Shown in pieces: positions 44,556-55,245 of a stretch of 64,000 bases of DNA. Under the pieces are notes generated by a model. The model searched no databases. It worked only from the letters and a program-made list of their open reading frames with translations, and was not told the DNA's origin. Made by a program: the position numbers and the translations under genes. Within the stretch, counting starts at the first letter, position 1. Each line of letters begins with the position of its first letter. The DNA is from Leptospira ognonensis (GTDB lineage Bacteria > Spirochaetota > Leptospiria > Leptospirales > Leptospiraceae): assembly GCF_004770745.1 (NCBI RefSeq), contig NZ_RQGD01000022.1, positions 248,001 through 312,000 on the forward strand, in the 5' to 3' direction.

Positions 44556-46574
44556 TCACTCTATTTTCTTAAAATTAACTCTTCGATTTTTTGCCCGACC
44601 ATCTTCCGTCTCATTTTCCGTCATTGGTTGGGAATAATAATAAGCCTGAATTTTCATTTTCTCTTTGGCTACACCTTTTTCGCGAAGATATCGGTAAACC
44701 GCCAGGGCTCTATCTTCGCTGAGGGCGATGTTATACTCTTTATTGCCAACATTATCAGTATGTCCACCGATCTCGATGATTTCATTTTTGTTTCGAATCA
44801 GGAAGTCTGCAAGTAAATCGAGTTTCTTTTTATCCTCATCACTTATAATTCTCTCATTAAAAGGAAAATAAATGATCGTGTTATATAGGCTATCATAATC
44901 GTTTAAGTTTCTTAAGTATAGAACTGTTTCCTTTCCTTCTAACTCAGGAATTTTGGTGACTGGAAAAATGAATGTATCTTCTTTATATCCTTTTGCCTTC
45001 GCTAGTATTTCAAACCCGATCATAGGAACAGAATTCAATATAAAAGCATTATCCTTAGAGGGAATCATTTTTCCTTTTCGTGTTACATCGTCAAAATAAA
45101 TCAACTCTGCATTGGGAATGAGTAGATCTGTCTTCTTATCTTTGACAACAAACTTGATTCCTTTGATCGTTTTATCTGGTCTCTCATCCTTGAGCGGTCG
45201 AATCGGAAGAAGGATAATGCGTGAGTATTGCTCTTTATTCTTACCGACATTGCCTCGCAAATCTAACAAAAGTTCAGTAGGTTGGAATCCTGGCGAACTG
45301 ACCTCCACACGGTAAAGTTTTCCTGTTTTGATCGTGGTTTTGAAATTTTCCTCATTTTCGCCTGTTAGATCGCCACCGATACGTTTGGAAGTTATGATTT
45401 GAATCGGTTTCTTCTCATCATAAATTTTTAAAGTAGCGTCAATTCCGATCATCAATGCTTCTGATCCATCAAGTACAAGTCCACGGAAAATAAATTCATA
45501 ACTCCTTCTTAGGTCTTCAGGAACTTGGGTTCGATAAATGTCAAATTGTCCCTCCCCACCAGGTCGATTTGAGGCAAAATAGAACCAAAGATCATCAAAA
45601 GTGATAGAAATTCCTTCGTTATCACTCTCCTCCCAAAGACTATAAGTCGAATAATCCGCGGGAGTATCAAATGGAAAGCCTGTCGAATTTCCACTTAGTT
45701 CTTGTTTTGTGTTAAATGGGGTTCCGAGTAATGTAGGTTTTAGAAATTGATTCGTAGCTTCATCAAATTCGGAAAAATGAAAACTAAACTTATTGTGTTT
45801 ATCATCTCGATTCGAACTGAAATAAATTCTATTTCCGTCCCAATGGTAGTAAGGACTGATTTCATCTTTAGCAGAATTGATGATACTTCCCATTGGGATC
45901 GGTTTTTGCCAAACACCATCTGAACAGTTAAGAGCTGGTTTATCCCTTTCTATTTCTTTTTCTTCTAATTTTGTAATGGGATTCCTTTTTGAAATCCATA
46001 AATCATAACCGCCTCTACCCCCGGGTCGATTCGAGGAAAATACCATATTGCAACCATCAGGCGAGATTGCAGGCATTTTATCTTCAAAATTGGAATTGAT
46101 TTCATTCAGATGGACAGGCAAAGACCAAAGTCCTGTCCTCGGATTTACTTTCGTATAATAAATATTTAAACCATCATAACCATCTCGATTTTTTTTTCGA
46201 TCACGGGGATCTTCATACCGAGACGAGGTAAAATACAATTCATAAGGTTTTTCTTCTTCATTGAATAATACTGAAAACATCCCTTCAAAATTCGGAGTGT
46301 TCAATTCACGAAAATTTTTAGGGGCATCCCACTCTGGTGTTTTCATCCGGTCAGGATAACTTGTGTTTTCACTCACCCAAATATCCATCCCCCCTTCCCC
46401 GCCGGGACGATTGGATTGAAAGACTAAATAACGACCGGTGGGAGAAATGATAGGATTGTATTCTACATTTTGCGTATTGAGTGGGCCATAAAAGGGAACG
46501 TCTGCGACCTTGGGTAGTGGTTGAGAACGTAAGCCCATGCCAAATATCATGAATAAAAAGAGTGCTTTTTTCAT
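44556..46574 (-). CDS. OmpA-family protein with PD40 (WD40-like) propeller repeats
   Basis: The 672-residue exported protein has a signal peptide (residues 1-18) and a propeller built of PD40-type repeats, for example ISPTGRYLVFQSNRPGG, ISPDGCNMVFSSNRPGG and FDDLWFYFASNRPGG. A carboxypeptidase-like or sandwich region follows (about 375-560), and then a C-terminal OmpA peptidoglycan-binding domain with GGHTDNVGN and LSEDRALAVYRYL. Such proteins attach the outer membrane or its complexes to the cell wall. It is the first gene of a minus-strand operon including a PilZ-like gene and hisS. AAAGG lies before its ATG. No function can be stated beyond envelope binding. Confidence 0.85.
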   Translation of the reverse strand: MKKALFLFMIFGMGLRSQPLPKVADVPFYGPLNTQNVEYNPIISPTGRYLVFQSNRPGGEGGMDIWVSENTSYPDRMKTPEWDAPKNFRELNTPNFEGMFSVLFNEEEKPYELYFTSSRYEDPRDRKKNRDGYDGLNIYYTKVNPRTGLWSLPVHLNEINSNFEDKMPAISPDGCNMVFSSNRPGGRGGYDLWISKRNPITKLEEKEIERDKPALNCSDGVWQKPIPMGSIINSAKDEISPYYHWDGNRIYFSSNRDDKHNKFSFHFSEFDEATNQFLKPTLLGTPFNTKQELSGNSTGFPFDTPADYSTYSLWEESDNEGISITFDDLWFYFASNRPGGEGQFDIYRTQVPEDLRRSYEFIFRGLVLDGSEALMIGIDATLKIYDEKKPIQIITSKRIGGDLTGENEENFKTTIKTGKLYRVEVSSPGFQPTELLLDLRGNVGKNKEQYSRIILLPIRPLKDERPDKTIKGIKFVVKDKKTDLLIPNAELIYFDDVTRKGKMIPSKDNAFILNSVPMIGFEILAKAKGYKEDTFIFPVTKIPELEGKETVLYLRNLNDYDSLYNTIIYFPFNERIISDEDKKKLDLLADFLIRNKNEIIEIGGHTDNVGNKEYNIALSEDRALAVYRYLREKGVAKEKMKIQAYYYSQPMTENETEDGRAKNRRVNFKKIE

Positions 46575-46671
46575 CTGCCTTTACCTTCCTTCTATCGGCC
46601 TCTTGGAATTTTCTGCCAAGGTAAAAAAAGAAGGATTTGTCAGCTTATCCTTGAAAGTGGATCCTTCTTTC

Positions 46672-47490
46672 ATGAGTGAATGTTTTGGAATTTTAAATGT
46701 GACGGAAGATTCCTTTTCCGACGGCGGAGCCTTTTTAAATCCCGAAAATGCAGAAAGACAGGCCATCGAACTTCTATCTAGTGGTTCCGACTGGATCGAA
46801 ATATCTGGCCAATCCTCCAATGTACAAGCGCAACTAATTACCGAGGAGGAAGAATGGAACCGTATACGATCGATTCTTCCCTTCCTTTCCAAACAAAACA
46901 TCCGGATCAGTTTGGATAGTTTTAGACCAGCAGTACAAAAAAAAGGTCTGGAATACGGTGTTCATTGTTTGAACGATATCTCTGGATTCACGCATCCAGA
47001 TGCAAAATCACTTTTGCAAGATGAGCTCGCCAAACGGGAATCAGTTTTTTTAGTCGTCATGCATTCACACACACAGGGAATCGCCAAACAAAATTCCTCT
47101 TTGACACCTGCCAATGTGATGGATCAAATTCGTTCTTTTTTTCTCGATCGGCAAAAAGAAATAAAAAGTTGGGGAGTGCGGGAACAACGGATCTACCTCG
47201 ATCCAGGGATGGGTTTTTTCCTCAGTGAGGATCCAGAGGTATCTTTTACAGTTTTAAAGAATCTTGATAAACTTCTTTGCGAATTTCCCCGCCTGATGGT
47301 TAGCGTCTCTCGCAAATCGTTTTTAAGTAATGCGTTAGGTGGGATTCCACCATTGGAGAGAGAATTTGCAACTCTAGCGGCTGAAATCTTCCTTTTGCAG
47401 AAAAAAATACCATGGATTCGCACTCATAATGTCTTAAAAGTCAAGCAAGCGGAAGCGATTTTACAAAAGTTAGATCTATTGTCTGCCTGA
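46672..47490 (+). CDS. folP: Dihydropteroate synthase, divergent
   Basis: The 272-residue protein follows DHPS: FGILNVTEDSFSDGG, IRISLDSFRPAVQ, LNDISGF, LDPGMGFF and VSVSRKSF, and near the end IRTHNV. It joins pterin pyrophosphate and p-aminobenzoate in folate synthesis. The loop usually reading GESTRPG is GQSSNVQ (46-52), so residues that contact p-aminobenzoate and sulfonamides in other DHPS are missing. I start at the ATG at 46672 on homology grounds, since the frame upstream (to 46537) lies over the divergent gene; TTG 46651 is an alternative. It overlaps the convergent TPR lipoprotein gene by 15 bases. Confidence 0.82.
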   Translation: MSECFGILNVTEDSFSDGGAFLNPENAERQAIELLSSGSDWIEISGQSSNVQAQLITEEEEWNRIRSILPFLSKQNIRISLDSFRPAVQKKGLEYGVHCLNDISGFTHPDAKSLLQDELAKRESVFLVVMHSHTQGIAKQNSSLTPANVMDQIRSFFLDRQKEIKSWGVREQRIYLDPGMGFFLSEDPEVSFTVLKNLDKLLCEFPRLMVSVSRKSFLSNALGGIPPLEREFATLAAEIFLLQKKIPWIRTHNVLKVKQAEAILQKLDLLSA

Positions 47491-48390
47491 CCGAATCGCC
47501 TTTCTTAACTCTTTACTTGAAGCATCCAAAGTGGGAAAAAAAATCGAGTCGGGAATGGTATACCCTTGGCTTTTGATTTTGCGATAGTAAGGCAAAAGCG
47601 GTTCCCAGTTCGGATTGTCTTTGGTAAGTAACAGACAATCCCGCCATATCTCTAAAAATGTAATTTGAGATTTCTCATTCGCATTTGCTAAGTTGATCCA
47701 ACGAAGTGCCTCAGTATAGCGACCCAGCTCAAAGTTTGCCTTTATATAATAAAAGTGAAAATCTTTATTCTTCTTCGCAGCAACGGATAGTGATTTCGCA
47801 TAATCCAAAACAGTATGCCATTTCCCCATTTCTGTCTGTATCTCAACCATTCCATACAGCGCTTCCTCATGAAACGGATTCACTTCTAATATTTGATTCC
47901 AATAGCTTGCAGCAAAACTCAGGTTTCCTTGGGACATATAGTATTTAGCCATTTCTTCAAAGCTATATAATTCCCAGCCCTTGATTCTAGAAAGTGCATC
48001 TAAGATGATGACTCTTTCTTCCCAACGTAAGGATTTGTTTAAATCTTCTAGGATCGTCGTATATAAAATAGATCCTGGCTTAGGCGCTTCCGTCACGATT
48101 TTGATTTTTAGTGTCTCATATTCTTCTAATAAAAAATACAGACGTGATCGGTTTAAATGAGAAATGACAAGCGACGGATTCTTTCGCAGACATTCATCGA
48201 ATGAAGTTTCTGCTATTTCAATCTGTCCTAGCTTGGCCGCTTTGATACCTTGCGAATTGCAAGCGAAGACAGGGCTATCTTGAGCCGGAAAAATAAACCC
48301 TTTGTCCGTCTCGATGATCTCCTGGTTTTTCACTGGATAGGTGCAATGCGCGAAAAATAGGAGGATGGGTAAGAGAAAATTCTGTTTCAA
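47476..48390 (-). CDS. TPR-containing lipoprotein
   Basis: The 304-residue protein has a signal peptide ending in the spirochaetal lipobox FFAHC (Cys16). The remainder is helical with tetratricopeptide repeats, such as LGQIEIAETSFDECLRKNP and ASYWNQILEVNPFHEEALYG. TPRs mediate protein contacts; the lipid anchor places it at the envelope. It is coupled by an ATGA overlap to another TPR protein gene upstream, so the two probably act together. The partner is unknown. Confidence 0.75.
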   Translation of the reverse strand: MKQNFLLPILLFFAHCTYPVKNQEIIETDKGFIFPAQDSPVFACNSQGIKAAKLGQIEIAETSFDECLRKNPSLVISHLNRSRLYFLLEEYETLKIKIVTEAPKPGSILYTTILEDLNKSLRWEERVIILDALSRIKGWELYSFEEMAKYYMSQGNLSFAASYWNQILEVNPFHEEALYGMVEIQTEMGKWHTVLDYAKSLSVAAKKNKDFHFYYIKANFELGRYTEALRWINLANANEKSQITFLEIWRDCLLLTKDNPNWEPLLPYYRKIKSQGYTIPDSIFFPTLDASSKELRKAIRSGRQ

Positions 48391-49295
48391 GAAGAGCCTG
48401 TCGGGTCCGTGTTTTCCTTCATCTTCTGGGCATAGACTAAATATTGCATCGCTTTTTCTGGGTTTCCGTTGAAGAGATAGAGCAAACTCAAATCCAGTGC
48501 TTCCTGAGGTTCTGGAGGGGTAAATTCTTCTGGGCTTTCTCTCGAAAGTTCTAATTTCGTCTGAAATTCTTTAAGCTTTTTCTTGGCAGTCCCTTGAATT
48601 CTTTCTAAACTTTTTTTCGATATCTCGTCTTCTTCCTGCCATGCATTCGCAAGAGTTTGGTTGAAGTTCGTAAATCCTGCATCTGTTTTAGCCATCTCAA
48701 CTAACATATTCGCGGAGGCTTTGTAATTTCCTTGTTTGGCTAGAACTTCTGATTGGATTATTTTTAGTTGAGAGTTTCCTGGATATAAGAGCAAGTACCT
48801 CTCTAACATTCTAAGACTTTCTGGGTAACGATTCCTTTCGTAATAATACATAGCCAGCCCTCCTAAAGCCGATTTGTGATTCGGATCAATCTTTATCACA
48901 TTTGTCAGATAAATTTCTGTTTTTTCATCAATCTCTAAGATTTGATAGATTTGGGCGAGAAGCAAGTGACCCAATACAAATCTCTTATCCAAATGTAAGG
49001 ATTGTTTTAAAAATTGTATGGCCTTCTCGTATTCTTTTAAGCGATAAAATGATACGCCTACGTTATAATAATTTTTATAATCTGGCGATAGTTTGATCGC
49101 ACGTAAAAAAAATTCTATGGCTTCCGAATGATTTCCACCCTTGGCAGCAATGGCACCTAAATTTTGATAGGCGAGATGAAAGGAAGTATCTTCGGCAATG
49201 ATTTTTTGGTACGTCTCTTTTGCTTCTTTGAGCTTTCCCGATTTCTCTAATCGAACAGCTTCGTTGTATAGCGCCTGAGTTTCTGGGATAGCCAT
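48387..49295 (-). CDS. TPR protein
   Basis: The protein of about 302 residues is built of tandem tetratricopeptide repeats from residue 1 to about 220, for example LYNEAVRLEKSGKLKEAKET and HSEAIEFFLRAIKLSPDYKN. A charged linker and a final TPR-like helix pair follow. No signal peptide is visible from the ATG at 49295, so it should be cytoplasmic; a TTG at 49316 would add a short hydrophobic stretch. It precedes the TPR lipoprotein gene with an ATGA overlap. Function is unknown. Confidence 0.75.
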   Translation of the reverse strand: MAIPETQALYNEAVRLEKSGKLKEAKETYQKIIAEDTSFHLAYQNLGAIAAKGGNHSEAIEFFLRAIKLSPDYKNYYNVGVSFYRLKEYEKAIQFLKQSLHLDKRFVLGHLLLAQIYQILEIDEKTEIYLTNVIKIDPNHKSALGGLAMYYYERNRYPESLRMLERYLLLYPGNSQLKIIQSEVLAKQGNYKASANMLVEMAKTDAGFTNFNQTLANAWQEEDEISKKSLERIQGTAKKKLKEFQTKLELSRESPEEFTPPEPQEALDLSLLYLFNGNPEKAMQYLVYAQKMKENTDPTGSS

Positions 49296-49401
49296 CCCTT
49301 GAAGTATCGAAAGCAAAATTCATTTAGGAAAGAAAATTCTAAAGGAAAACTGAAAAACCGTCCGAAATAGAAAGTAAGATTCCAATAGAAAGGGGAGTAT
49401 T

Positions 49402-50286
49402 ATGCAAAAGTTCCTTATCTTTTCAACAATACTATGGTTGATTTCTTGTTCCTCAACAGACGCAACGAGGAGAGATTATAGTGCATCCGGCGATCCTGAA
49501 GATATTTTCTTCGAAAGATCTCAAAAAAGTCGAGAGGATGCAGTCGCGAAATCCGTGATCGATGATATGGATACAAAGTCAAAAGCGACAATCGATCCAG
49601 TTGCTTTACCAGAAAAAAAAGCAAATTCATCAGGAAACTTTGATGAAGTGGGACTTTCTTCCTGGTATGGCATCAAATTTCAAGGTAGAGCCACGGCAAG
49701 TGGGGAACCGTTTGACAGAGCAAAATTAACAGGTGCTCATCGTACCCTACCGATTGGCTCGATGGTAAAAATTCAGAATCTTGAGAACAATAAAGAAGTG
49801 ATCGTTAGAATCAACGATCGAGGTCCCTTCGTGGATGAGAGGATTGTAGATGTTTCTGAAAAAACAGCAGAAGTCTTAGAATTCAAGGAAAAGGGGATTA
49901 CGAAAGTCGGGATTCGTGTTCTGAAAAAAGGCGAAGTCGCAGAGGACATGGATACTGAGTTAGATGATGCTGATTTATTGGATGATGTTCCAGCAAAACC
50001 TGAGAAAATGACTCCCATCAAACCAGGAAACATCACGGCAAAACCTCCCGTGAGCGGAGCAAATCCAAAAGGATACACCGTTCAGGTGGGTGTTTTTAAA
50101 GAGCAAGAACGGGCAAATAAGTACAAAGAAACTCTAAAATCTGAATACAACCAGATCGTTTTTGTTTATCCACGCGAAGGAAAATTCGTAGTTCAAGTTG
50201 GGGATTTCACTGACAGAACAAAAGCAGAAAGTCTAAAGACGAAAATGAAATACGACGGGATCGATTGTTTTATCCCGAGCAAATAG
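49402..50286 (+). CDS. rlpA: RlpA-family lipoprotein with SPOR domain
   Basis: The 294-residue lipoprotein (ILWLISC lipobox, Cys16) has the RlpA double-psi barrel (about residues 75-170), with GLSSWYGIKFQGRATASG, GAHRTLPIGS and NDRGPFVDERIVDVS, whose aspartates serve in lytic transglycosylase activity in Pseudomonas RlpA. A SPOR domain (about 220-294, GYTVQVGVFKEQERA) binds denuded septal peptidoglycan. A linker rich in Pro and Lys joins them. A strong AAAGGGGAG lies before the ATG, and a perfect 13-base hairpin follows the stop. Confidence 0.92.
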   Translation: MQKFLIFSTILWLISCSSTDATRRDYSASGDPEDIFFERSQKSREDAVAKSVIDDMDTKSKATIDPVALPEKKANSSGNFDEVGLSSWYGIKFQGRATASGEPFDRAKLTGAHRTLPIGSMVKIQNLENNKEVIVRINDRGPFVDERIVDVSEKTAEVLEFKEKGITKVGIRVLKKGEVAEDMDTELDDADLLDDVPAKPEKMTPIKPGNITAKPPVSGANPKGYTVQVGVFKEQERANKYKETLKSEYNQIVFVYPREGKFVVQVGDFTDRTKAESLKTKMKYDGIDCFIPSK

Positions 50287-50316
50287 CTTTGCTTTGAATC
50301 TTCCTGGAATCGTAAG

Positions 50317-50347
50317 AAACAATTCGGAATAAATTTCCGAATTGTTT
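50317..50347 (+). terminator. Hairpin terminator after rlpA
   Basis: A perfect 13-base stem (50317-50329 and 50335-50347) with a five-base loop begins 31 bases after the rlpA stop. The right arm ends in GTTT and is followed by ACTTATT, so the T-run is weak, but the stem is the longest perfect one I found in the window. Confidence 0.65.
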
Positions 50348-50427
50348 ACTTATTGGAAAATGTATTGCTTTAGATAGCAATATTGTTACGATTTTGCAGA
50401 AATACCATCTTTTCTAGAAGCCCCACT

Positions 50428-53400
50428 ATGAGTGAACACACACTATCCATCCAACACATATTAACCAATTATTATACTTTCGGAAGTTTGATTGTCACGG
50501 TCCTCATTGGTCTACTTTCAATTTTTTTCCTAACCTTAAAGGACAAAACTGCCTCCACAAAACACCTCGGTTTGGGCTGTTTGTTTCTTGCTTTGTTTCA
50601 ATTTGGTTATCTGTTAGGAGCCTTCTATTATCATCCGATTGCAGCTTACCACAGATGGTTGACGGGTGGGTTAATTTTGTTTGCGATCATTCACTTAGGT
50701 CAGTTTTCATTCCGATTTCCTGACAATGAAGGTAAAAAAATTGCAGATATCATTTTATATGTAACTTATGCTTTAGCTACCATTGTAGTTATATGGTTTT
50801 TTTACCAAACAGGGATTAGCGAAAAAAAATATCACTTCACTGCCCATCACTGGGATTTTAATGCAGAGCGCGCGAGTAGAATTTTAAGCCTTTGTATATT
50901 AGCCTACTCGGTTTTAACCTTTATCATTCTTCCCTCAATACGTCTTTATTCGATGCCGAGGGGGAAAAGACGTGCCTTATTATTAATGGTTATCGCTCAA
51001 TTGGTGGCAGCGATCGTTCCTAACTTAACCAACGTTATGAGTCGTGATGGTGCCATGGAAAGATCCACATACCTCACTTCTCTTGTTTTGTTATTCACGA
51101 TAGCTTTTTTTCTCATCACTCTCATCTTTATCAATACCAGTAAAGAACGAACCACTTTCATGATTAAGATCGTGGGCATCTCATTTGTAACGATTCTCAT
51201 CATCATGCAGGCATTTAGTTTTCTCGTGGACCAAGAGAAAGAAACAGCATTCGATAATTATTCAATTCAAAAATCCCTACGTGCTCTCGAAGGAGGAGAA
51301 AAATCTCCAGATATTCTGTTTATACTGGAATATGATCGTGCCACAGAATCCATTAAAAAAAGTTTATACCCAGACAATATCAATCTCGATCTACAACTCG
51401 TTCAGGCTGACTTATATAATACGGAACTTTATGCAGAGATCGCCTTACTACCGTCAAATGGGTTCAGAAAATTATTAACAGAGAAAATTTCTAAGACGGC
51501 ATATTTTTTCGAGGGATATAAAAATTCGATACTCGCATTTCTCGATGAAAACCCTGACTTAGAAAATGCTGAATTAAAATCAGCAGTTAACCTTTTAATC
51601 GATAAACTGAACAAAAATACTTTCATCAACACGAACAAATTATCTGACATAGCCGTTGATAAATTTTGTGAAGATGGCGTTGAATACATCAACAAAGTTA
51701 AAAACGTAAGTGCTTTCAAAGACGCTATTCTCAACCATATCAATGAATGTAAATGGGATGGCAAAGAAATATCACAACGCGATCTTAGATTAGAATTCCT
51801 TAAATTTTTTCGCTATTTCAAACCAGATCTTACGCGCCACTATAGAAAAGACCTCGATGGCATTTCGCATTACGTAGCCTATATGGCATATGACGGCAAA
51901 AAGAAGACCATTCGAGAAGTCGGATATAATTATCGGGATTATCGAGAGTATATGCATAAATCTGCAAGGCTTGAACTTGTGATTCTTGCAATCGTTCTTG
52001 TTGTATTATTATTAGTTTTCCCACTTTTCTTTCGGGCAACATTGGTAAACCCACTTTACAGTCTACTTGCCGGCGTTGAAAAGGTTAACCAGGGAAACAT
52101 GGAAGTGGAAGTACCGATCCAAGTAAATGATGAGATCGGTTATCTTACAGAATCTTTCAATGGCATGGTAACATCGATTCGCGATGCGAGAAGAGAGTTG
52201 CAAGATTATGCAGAAAATCTTGAGGAAAAAGTAAAAGAAAGAACCAAAGAACTTCAGGAAAAAATGGATGAAATCCACCGCTTGAAAGTTCAGCAAGATG
52301 GAGATTATTTCTTAACATCCTTACTCGCTAAGCCTCTATTTTTTAACGCGAACAAATCTGAAAATATCAAATCTGATTTTTTCGTTCACCAAAAAAAGAC
52401 TTTTGAGTTTAGAAATAAGACTGGCGATTTAGGTGGGGATATCTGTATCACAGGGAACCTTAAGCTAGGAAAGCCTGAAGAATTTCGTCGTTATACGATG
52501 ATTATGAATGGCGATGCTATGGGAAAATCCATGCAGGGTGCTGGTGGATCTCTCGTCATGGGTGTAGTCATGAATTCCATCATGGCTCGTTCCGCAGGAA
52601 ACAAGCGCATTCTAAATCGAACACCAGAAGAATGGCTCACAGATGTATACGAAGAAGTGAACATGGTCTTTAAGACCTTTAGCGGAACGATGGTGATCTC
52701 AGCCACCGTTATGCTCATTGACGACGAGACAGGTAAAATCTGGTTCTTCAATGCGGAACATCCTTTTAGTATCCTTTATCGTGATGGCAAAGCTTCCTTC
52801 ATTGAAAAGGAACTAAAACTTCGAAAACTCGGTTTGGATTCTGAATATCCTTTCGAAGTCCAAACGTTTCAATTATTGCCAGGTGATCAGCTCATTCTAG
52901 CATCCGATGGTAGAGATGATATTGACTTAACACCTGATGAAGATGTGCGAACCATCAATGAAGATGAATTCTTAGTCTTAAAATATGTCGAAGAGGCAAA
53001 GGGCGATATTTACGAAACGGAGAATTTACTGAAAACACTGGGAGAACTCACCGATGATATGTCGATGCTCAGCATCACTTTCAAATCAGAGAAAGTGGGA
53101 AGCTCAATATCCCCAGAGAGATACCAACCAGAAACCGTTTCTTCAGATAACGTCTTTGATCCACCTAAAGACAACTGGGATGCTTCGCTAACGACTGCTG
53201 GTGCCTTTGAAGAGGCCAAAGTCTATTACCAAAACGGTGAAATTGAACAAGCGATTAGCGTCATGTACAAAGCCTTCCTAGCTGACCCAACGAACCAAAA
53301 AATGAATAAGTTTTTAGGATTGGTTAGTTACAAAGGAAAGGATTATCGTGTAGCAGCGAAGGTTCTTACTGAATTCCTGAAAGACAATCCCGATATTTCA

Positions 53401-53655
53401 GAATATTGGTATTACCTTGCCATGTCCGAAAAGAAACTCGGGAATTATCAGACCGCTTTGGATGCAGCCCATCAGGCACATAAACTAGACTCTGAAAATT
53501 TACAGAATCTGGTGAACTTGGCCGACGTTAGCAGACTTATGGGTAATGTAGATAGATCTTTAACCTATGTAACACGTGCTCAGGCACTTGATCCAGATAA
53601 CAAGAACGTGATCAAACTATCAAAATTACTCGATAAAGCAACTAGTATGAACTAG
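50428..53655 (+). CDS. SpoIIE-type phosphatase with membrane sensor, HAMP and C-terminal TPRs
   Basis: The protein of about 1075 residues starts with six to seven membrane segments (to about 250), a long extracytoplasmic stretch, another membrane segment near 515, and a HAMP domain ([20 protein letters not shown]). A coiled coil ([20 protein letters not shown]) leads to a PP2C/SpoIIE domain with [27 protein letters not shown] and LTDDMSML, the metal-binding aspartates. TPR repeats close the protein (about 940-1070). It would dephosphorylate a regulator protein in response to a signal at the membrane. The ATG at 50428 has AGAAG nine bases upstream. Its 3' end overlaps the convergent chemoreceptor gene. 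Confidence 0.88.
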   Translation: MSEHTLSIQHILTNYYTFGSLIVTVLIGLLSIFFLTLKDKTASTKHLGLGCLFLALFQFGYLLGAFYYHPIAAYHRWLTGGLILFAIIHLGQFSFRFPDNEGKKIADIILYVTYALATIVVIWFFYQTGISEKKYHFTAHHWDFNAERASRILSLCILAYSVLTFIILPSIRLYSMPRGKRRALLLMVIAQLVAAIVPNLTNVMSRDGAMERSTYLTSLVLLFTIAFFLITLIFINTSKERTTFMIKIVGISFVTILIIMQAFSFLVDQEKETAFDNYSIQKSLRALEGGEKSPDILFILEYDRATESIKKSLYPDNINLDLQLVQADLYNTELYAEIALLPSNGFRKLLTEKISKTAYFFEGYKNSILAFLDENPDLENAELKSAVNLLIDKLNKNTFINTNKLSDIAVDKFCEDGVEYINKVKNVSAFKDAILNHINECKWDGKEISQRDLRLEFLKFFRYFKPDLTRHYRKDLDGISHYVAYMAYDGKKKTIREVGYNYRDYREYMHKSARLELVILAIVLVVLLLVFPLFFRATLVNPLYSLLAGVEKVNQGNMEVEVPIQVNDEIGYLTESFNGMVTSIRDARRELQDYAENLEEKVKERTKELQEKMDEIHRLKVQQDGDYFLTSLLAKPLFFNANKSENIKSDFFVHQKKTFEFRNKTGDLGGDICITGNLKLGKPEEFRRYTMIMNGDAMGKSMQGAGGSLVMGVVMNSIMARSAGNKRILNRTPEEWLTDVYEEVNMVFKTFSGTMVISATVMLIDDETGKIWFFNAEHPFSILYRDGKASFIEKELKLRKLGLDSEYPFEVQTFQLLPGDQLILASDGRDDIDLTPDEDVRTINEDEFLVLKYVEEAKGDIYETENLLKTLGELTDDMSMLSITFKSEKVGSSISPERYQPETVSSDNVFDPPKDNWDASLTTAGAFEEAKVYYQNGEIEQAISVMYKAFLADPTNQKMNKFLGLVSYKGKDYRVAAKVLTEFLKDNPDISEYWYYLAMSEKKLGNYQTALDAAHQAHKLDSENLQNLVNLADVSRLMGNVDRSLTYVTRAQALDPDNKNVIKLSKLLDKATSMN

Positions 53656-55130
53656 TTGCTATGATTGTAGAAATCTTGGGTGGATTTATTTTCCAAAAAT
53701 CTTAGGTATTCGTCAAATATTCCAGCTAGTTGCTGGAATATTGCCTGAAGGTTTTGACGTTCCGTTTTTATTTTGTCTTTATCATTAGATAAGATGGCAT
53801 TCTTTATTTCGATTGCGGCCGCATGAAGCTTGTGATGCGGAATTTCCAAACTTCTATGGATTTCGGCTTGTTTCGGATCAATCACTTCGCTTTGATAATA
53901 CCATAATCCCATTTTGCAAAGTTTATGATTTAATTGAGGTAGCTGAGTCGCGTCATTTGCCGCAATAGCCTTGTCCACTGCCTGAACCCAGTTGATGTGA
54001 TCCATTCTTCTTGCGAAAATGAACTCTAATAACCAAACTGAATTTTGGTTGGTGATCATTTTCACTGTGTCGTTTATTTTACCGAATATAATTTCAAAAT
54101 CATTTTTGGTTGAGATGCTTTTATCAGATAAGTTTTGTACTTTGTAGGAGATACTCGTCGAGTCATTGGCAATGTTTTCCGATGCACTACCAATCTCCTT
54201 TAATTTTTGCTTCAACTCATGAAACTGTTTGATCAGCTCTAAAATTTTCTCATAGGTATAAGAGGATTCACTCTGGTTGCCCGAAATAGAGAAGTTGATG
54301 ATTTCAATCTCATCGATGATCTCATTGATGGCTTTCACTCGTTTCATTGCATTATCTTGCCAGCTGCTGAAGCGTGCTTTCATTTGAATTGCAGATTGTT
54401 GGATGGTTTTCACTGCGAGTTTCGTGTTTTCAGCAAGTTTTGAAACACCATCCGCAACAACAGCAAATCCTCGACCTTGGTCTCCAGCTCGCGCTGCCTC
54501 AATAGATGCGTTTAAAGCGAGAAGGTTCGTTTTTTCCGAGATTTCTTTAACGAGATTTATGTTATTACTGATCTGCTCTAAGTCTTTAAACAAATCAAGG
54601 AATTCCTGTTGGTTTTTCTCATTCTCGTCTTTGATCATTTTCGACTGCGATGAAACCTTCGATACCGCAGTTACGGTCTCTTTTAAACTTAGTATTACAT
54701 CCTGAGTGTTTCGACCCGTTTCATCGAAAGCTTCGATCGCCCCTGTTACCTGTTCGGAAACATTATGAAGTACAGCATCTAACTCTTCGGTGCTGCTTGC
54801 CAAATTCATAGAAATATCGCTAAAATGGGCGAGTGAATCTACAATCTCCCCCTGAAAGTCTTGGATGTTTTTCAAACTCGCTGTGGAACCTAATATCGAG
54901 ACAGAAATCGCATCCGCTGATTGAACGATCTTTTCTCTTAGGCGACCTTGGAATCGAAACAGAGTTTCAACCTCAGAAAAATTCTGAACTTCGATAGGCT
55001 GGTTGGTTAATAGCTTGTACTCAATCTTAGATTGATTCTCCTTTAGAAATTTTGCTAACTTATCTCTACCGAAGAATGGAATCTTTATCATTCCTTTAAG
55101 ATGAACAGGCTGCCTAAAATGATCAAGCAT
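53652..55130 (-). CDS. Soluble methyl-accepting chemotaxis-type protein with CZB domain
   Basis: The 492-residue protein has no membrane segment. Its central coiled coil contains the receptor signalling tip [18 protein letters not shown] and [18 protein letters not shown], which contact CheA and CheW. The C-terminal 120 residues form a chemoreceptor zinc-binding (CZB) domain with [23 protein letters not shown] and PHHKLHAAA, which bind zinc and sense redox or zinc changes. It is therefore a cytoplasmic chemoreceptor. The convergent phosphatase stop overlaps its stop by four bases. Confidence 0.9.
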   Translation of the reverse strand: MLDHFRQPVHLKGMIKIPFFGRDKLAKFLKENQSKIEYKLLTNQPIEVQNFSEVETLFRFQGRLREKIVQSADAISVSILGSTASLKNIQDFQGEIVDSLAHFSDISMNLASSTEELDAVLHNVSEQVTGAIEAFDETGRNTQDVILSLKETVTAVSKVSSQSKMIKDENEKNQQEFLDLFKDLEQISNNINLVKEISEKTNLLALNASIEAARAGDQGRGFAVVADGVSKLAENTKLAVKTIQQSAIQMKARFSSWQDNAMKRVKAINEIIDEIEIINFSISGNQSESSYTYEKILELIKQFHELKQKLKEIGSASENIANDSTSISYKVQNLSDKSISTKNDFEIIFGKINDTVKMITNQNSVWLLEFIFARRMDHINWVQAVDKAIAANDATQLPQLNHKLCKMGLWYYQSEVIDPKQAEIHRSLEIPHHKLHAAAIEIKNAILSNDKDKIKTERQNLQAIFQQLAGIFDEYLRFLENKSTQDFYNHSN

Positions 55131-55180
55131 TTAGGACTACATTATATTTTAATCCTACTAAAAAAACATATAAAACCAGC

Positions 55181-55209
55181 TTGCCATAGTTCTGCCAATC
55201 ATATAGAAT
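55181..55209 (+). promoter_or_regulatory. Sigma-70-like promoter of the DUF2147 gene
   Basis: TTGCCA (55181-55186) and TAGAAT (55204-55209) are separated by exactly 17 bases, each with five of six matches to the consensus. A start of transcription near 55216 would leave a 30-base leader with AAAGGA at 55235, five bases before the ATG at 55246. Confidence 0.55.
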
Positions 55210-55245
55210 ATGTGAATCAAAACTCAAGATGAGCAAAGGATGAGT

